64,000 nt of DNA. Source: Vibrio quintilis (GTDB taxonomy: Bacteria; Pseudomonadota; Gammaproteobacteria; Enterobacterales; Vibrionaceae). The position numbers and the translations under genes were made by a program. The stretch spans positions 1,488,001 through 1,552,000 of the forward strand of contig NZ_AP024897.1 of assembly GCF_024529975.1 (NCBI RefSeq), written 5' to 3'. Under the pieces are notes generated by a model, which had not been told where the DNA came from, did not search any database, and worked only from the letters and a program-made list of their open reading frames with translations. This document shows, one piece after another, positions 62,111-64,000 of the stretch (positions are counted from its first letter, which is position 1; the number at the start of each line of letters is the position of its first letter).

Positions 62111-62407
62111 ATGGTAACGCTTTCTTATAATGGCAACACTTATGAAGAGTGGGATATCGATGCCTTACTGGCTGCGGGTGTCCCGGAATCACTCATTCAT
62201 CAAACCATCACTGACGATCAATGGCATACAATTCGCGTGAAGCGTGATGCTTTAATGGCGCAGTGTGACTGGACGCAAATGCCGGATGTTGAATTGAATG
62301 AAGCACAAAAGGCAGCATACACTGCTTACCGGCAGTCTTTGCGTGATATACCGCAGAAGTTCAGTGAGCCGGATACTGTGATCTGGCCGGAAAAACCAGC
62401 CCTCTAA
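62111..62407 (+). CDS. Tail assembly chaperone-like protein, cassette 1
   Basis: 98 residues: NGNTYEEWDIDALLAAGVPES, then RDALMAQCDWTQMPDVELNEAQ, YRQSLRDIPQKF and VIWPEKP, the pattern of the Phage_tail_APC chaperone-like family found after fibre genes. Followed by a strong terminator. Confidence 0.85.
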   Translation: MVTLSYNGNTYEEWDIDALLAAGVPESLIHQTITDDQWHTIRVKRDALMAQCDWTQMPDVELNEAQKAAYTAYRQSLRDIPQKFSEPDTVIWPEKPAL

Positions 62408-62410
62408 ACC

Positions 62411-62431
62411 AACCGCCGCCGGGCGGTTTTT
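62411..62431 (+). terminator. Terminator after fibre cassette 1
   Basis: AACCGCC (62411-62417) and GGCGGTT (62422-62428) with a GCCG loop and a T-run. The same ACCGCC/GGCGGT core ends the next cassette and the regulator gene at 52501. Confidence 0.92.
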
Positions 62432-62479
62432 TTATGCCAGTCAATGATAAAAGCACTGAAGAACAGAGGAATAAATAGT

Positions 62480-63292
62480 ATGTCTTTAACTCAGGAAATC
62501 ACTAAAGTCGTTCAGGCCGCGAATAATCTGACCCAGGCGGTGATGAATAAAATAGGTCAGATTGACCGGAGAGTTGTTCAGATCGAAAACACAGCCAAAG
62601 ATGCTGTGTTTAGCGAGATGAACAAAACGGTTTATTTGGATAACGTGAATGGTAAGGATTCAAATCCGGGAACAGAAAACAGTCCCATCCGGAGTTTTAG
62701 TTGTGCGTTGAAAATGATTCCGGCGGGCGGGAAAGTGAATATTATCTGTCAAAGTGATATGACAAACTTATACGGGTATGATGCAAATTTAAAATCTTAT
62801 CAGATGGCGATTATCTCTGATGGAAAGAGCGTCAGTATCGACCTTGGACAGCATACATGGTATGTCAAAACATGCCAGAAGCTCCTGTGGTCTGATTACC
62901 CAAACGCGGATGATTATATTCAGATTAATCAGCATATACATACGGATGCTAATTCGAAATTGTATATTAGTAATGGTGATATCAGGGTTGATTATGCTTC
63001 AGAGACGCATAAGAAACTAAAATTTTTAGATCATCCCACATGCCGCGGATTACAACGGATATCGAATGGTTTTATTCATAATTACGAAACTAACTTTTAT
63101 TGTACTGTTCCGGATGTTTCAATTTTCAGCCTTGATGGCTGGACAGGCACACAAGGCGATGCATTATTGAATAAATGTAATATATATGGTGTTGGCTGTG
63201 TTCGGGTAGCAGGGAATAGTGATGTCACTCTGGACGATCTGAATTTGTGCAAACGGACAGTGACGTTTGATGAAACTTTTACAAATAATTAG
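62480..63292 (+). CDS. Tail fibre/spike protein, cassette 2
   Basis: 270 residues with the same design as the gene at 61199: helical start (MSLTQEITKVVQAANNLTQA), then YLDNVNGKDSNPGTENSPIRSF opening a beta-helix-like body of different sequence. ATG at 62480 with GAGG 9 nt upstream. Probably an alternative or additional receptor-binding protein. Confidence 0.75.
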   Translation: MSLTQEITKVVQAANNLTQAVMNKIGQIDRRVVQIENTAKDAVFSEMNKTVYLDNVNGKDSNPGTENSPIRSFSCALKMIPAGGKVNIICQSDMTNLYGYDANLKSYQMAIISDGKSVSIDLGQHTWYVKTCQKLLWSDYPNADDYIQINQHIHTDANSKLYISNGDIRVDYASETHKKLKFLDHPTCRGLQRISNGFIHNYETNFYCTVPDVSIFSLDGWTGTQGDALLNKCNIYGVGCVRVAGNSDVTLDDLNLCKRTVTFDETFTNN

Positions 63293-63305
63293 ACAGGAAT
63301 GACAG

Positions 63306-63572
63306 ATGAAAGTGACTTACGAGGGAAGAGTTTTTGACAGCTTTTCTGACGCCCTGATGCTTGAGGCTGGTATCCCGGAATCCGTGATTACCAGTGCGCA
63401 ACAGGAACAGGCAGTTATTGATATCCAGACAAAACGCAGAAAGGCCTATATTGCAGAAAGCGACCCACTGTACATGGAATGGCAATATGATCAAACGCCG
63501 CAAAAAGAACAGCAATGGCGCGATAAGGTGGCTGAGATTAAAAAACGCTATCCACTGCCAGCCGCTGAATAA
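63306..63572 (+). CDS. Tail assembly chaperone-like protein, cassette 2
   Basis: 88 residues. Its start (VTYEGRVFDSFSDALMLEAGIPES) parallels the opening of the accessory gene at 62111 (LSYNGNTYEEWDIDALLAAGVPES). The C-terminal part differs. Follows its fibre gene by 13 bp. Confidence 0.7.
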   Translation: MKVTYEGRVFDSFSDALMLEAGIPESVITSAQQEQAVIDIQTKRRKAYIAESDPLYMEWQYDQTPQKEQQWRDKVAEIKKRYPLPAAE

Positions 63573-63582
63573 ACAAGAATCT

Positions 63583-63604
63583 ACCGCCAACAGGCGGTTT
63601 TTTT
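63583..63604 (+). terminator. Terminator after fibre cassette 2
   Basis: ACCGCC (63583-63588) and GGCGGT (63593-63598), AACA loop, seven T's. Near-identical core to the terminator ending cassette 1. Confidence 0.92.
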
Positions 63605-63702
63605 ATACCTGAAAATTATGATTTGTGCCGGTCGGGCACATCCGGCTGGGTGCCGGAATTCACACATCTGGTCAATCAATTAATACACAGCCATAGGAGT
63701 AT

Positions 63703-64000
63703 ATGACAGTGGCCATTTTAACTAAGTCAGGCAGAACGGCGATTGCACAGTCAATTGCCGCTCAGCCTGTATTCATGGCGTGGGGCCATGGTGATACCGA
63801 ATGGGAAGAAACCCCGCCATCAGAATCTGTTACCAGTACGGCGTTACTGGATACAGTCGGTTACCGTAAAGCATCACGCGTTCTGTTTTGCGAACCGGAT
63901 CCGGACGGTGAAATTGTTGTCACCTCCGGCCGTTTCAAACTCTCAGATACCCCGACGAATCATCTGTTCTGTGAATTCCGCTTCGATTTTGAAGATGCAC
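63703..64000 (+). CDS. Phage structural protein, cut by the window end
   Basis: ATG at 63703 with GGAG upstream opens a frame running off the right edge (at least 99 codons): MTVAILTKSGRTAIAQSIAA, then FMAWGHGDTEWEE and GYRKASRVLFCEPDPDGEIV. This resembles an uncharacterised family found in tail regions of Vibrio and enterobacterial myophages near the fibre genes. Function unknown. Confidence 0.75.
   Translation, partial: MTVAILTKSGRTAIAQSIAAQPVFMAWGHGDTEWEETPPSESVTSTALLDTVGYRKASRVLFCEPDPDGEIVVTSGRFKLSDTPTNHLFCEFRFDFEDA

Overview
The window is a chromosomal segment of a Vibrio-type gammaproteobacterium. The strongest evidence is the order uvrB - qrr1 (antisense) - luxO - luxU - yvcK - moaABCDE, which is the Vibrio quorum-sensing neighbourhood, followed by udp, metG, apbC/mrp, udk, asmA and cobO. 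No rRNA, tRNA or CRISPR array was seen. The species cannot be fixed from sequence alone.

Layout. 0-4.7 kb: three paralogous small secreted proteins, an AAA ATPase and an unrecognised protein. 4.9-19.6 kb: conserved core (UvrB; the Qrr1/LuxO/LuxU relay with its sigma-54 promoter and LuxO boxes; YvcK; molybdopterin synthesis behind a Moco riboswitch; CBS protein; uridine phosphorylase; MetRS; ApbC). 19.7-36.8 kb: about 17 kb of accessory DNA between apbC and udk. It holds a fourth secreted paralogue, an Xre-RES toxin-antitoxin pair, an SDR, a PLP decarboxylase, a 5'-clipped pore-forming-type effector with a membrane partner, an orphan Hcp with small membrane proteins, a phage gpA scar, a PL10 pectate lyase, HEAT and NPP1 fragments, a secreted subtilase-like protease and a Crp/Fnr regulator beside its own inverted partial copy. 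The region is peppered with palindromic ACCCAAACAACCTGAAG elements. 36.8-47.8 kb: udk, a c-di-GMP/phosphorelay operon (REC-EAL, 1591-residue hybrid kinase, response regulator), asmA and cobO.

48-64 kb: a lysogenic element cut off by the right edge. It has a lambda-like switch (S24 repressor and Cro-like protein, 13-bp ACACnnnnnGTGT operators on both sides), O/P-type replication genes, a regulator-position gene behind a LexA box, a lysis cassette, then P2-like baseplate genes V-W-J-I. A second J-I pair follows, then repeated fibre/accessory cassettes. No capsid, portal, terminase or integrase gene lies between the early and tail genes. This leaves open a tailocin-like (R-type, contractile) element or a phage whose head genes lie beyond the window.

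How they fit together: Qrr1, LuxO and LuxU form one quorum-sensing circuit. The Moa proteins form one pathway under riboswitch control. The three signalling genes after udk probably form one relay ending in c-di-GMP breakdown. The phage-like element appears to have two SOS inputs (a self-cleaving repressor and a LexA box).
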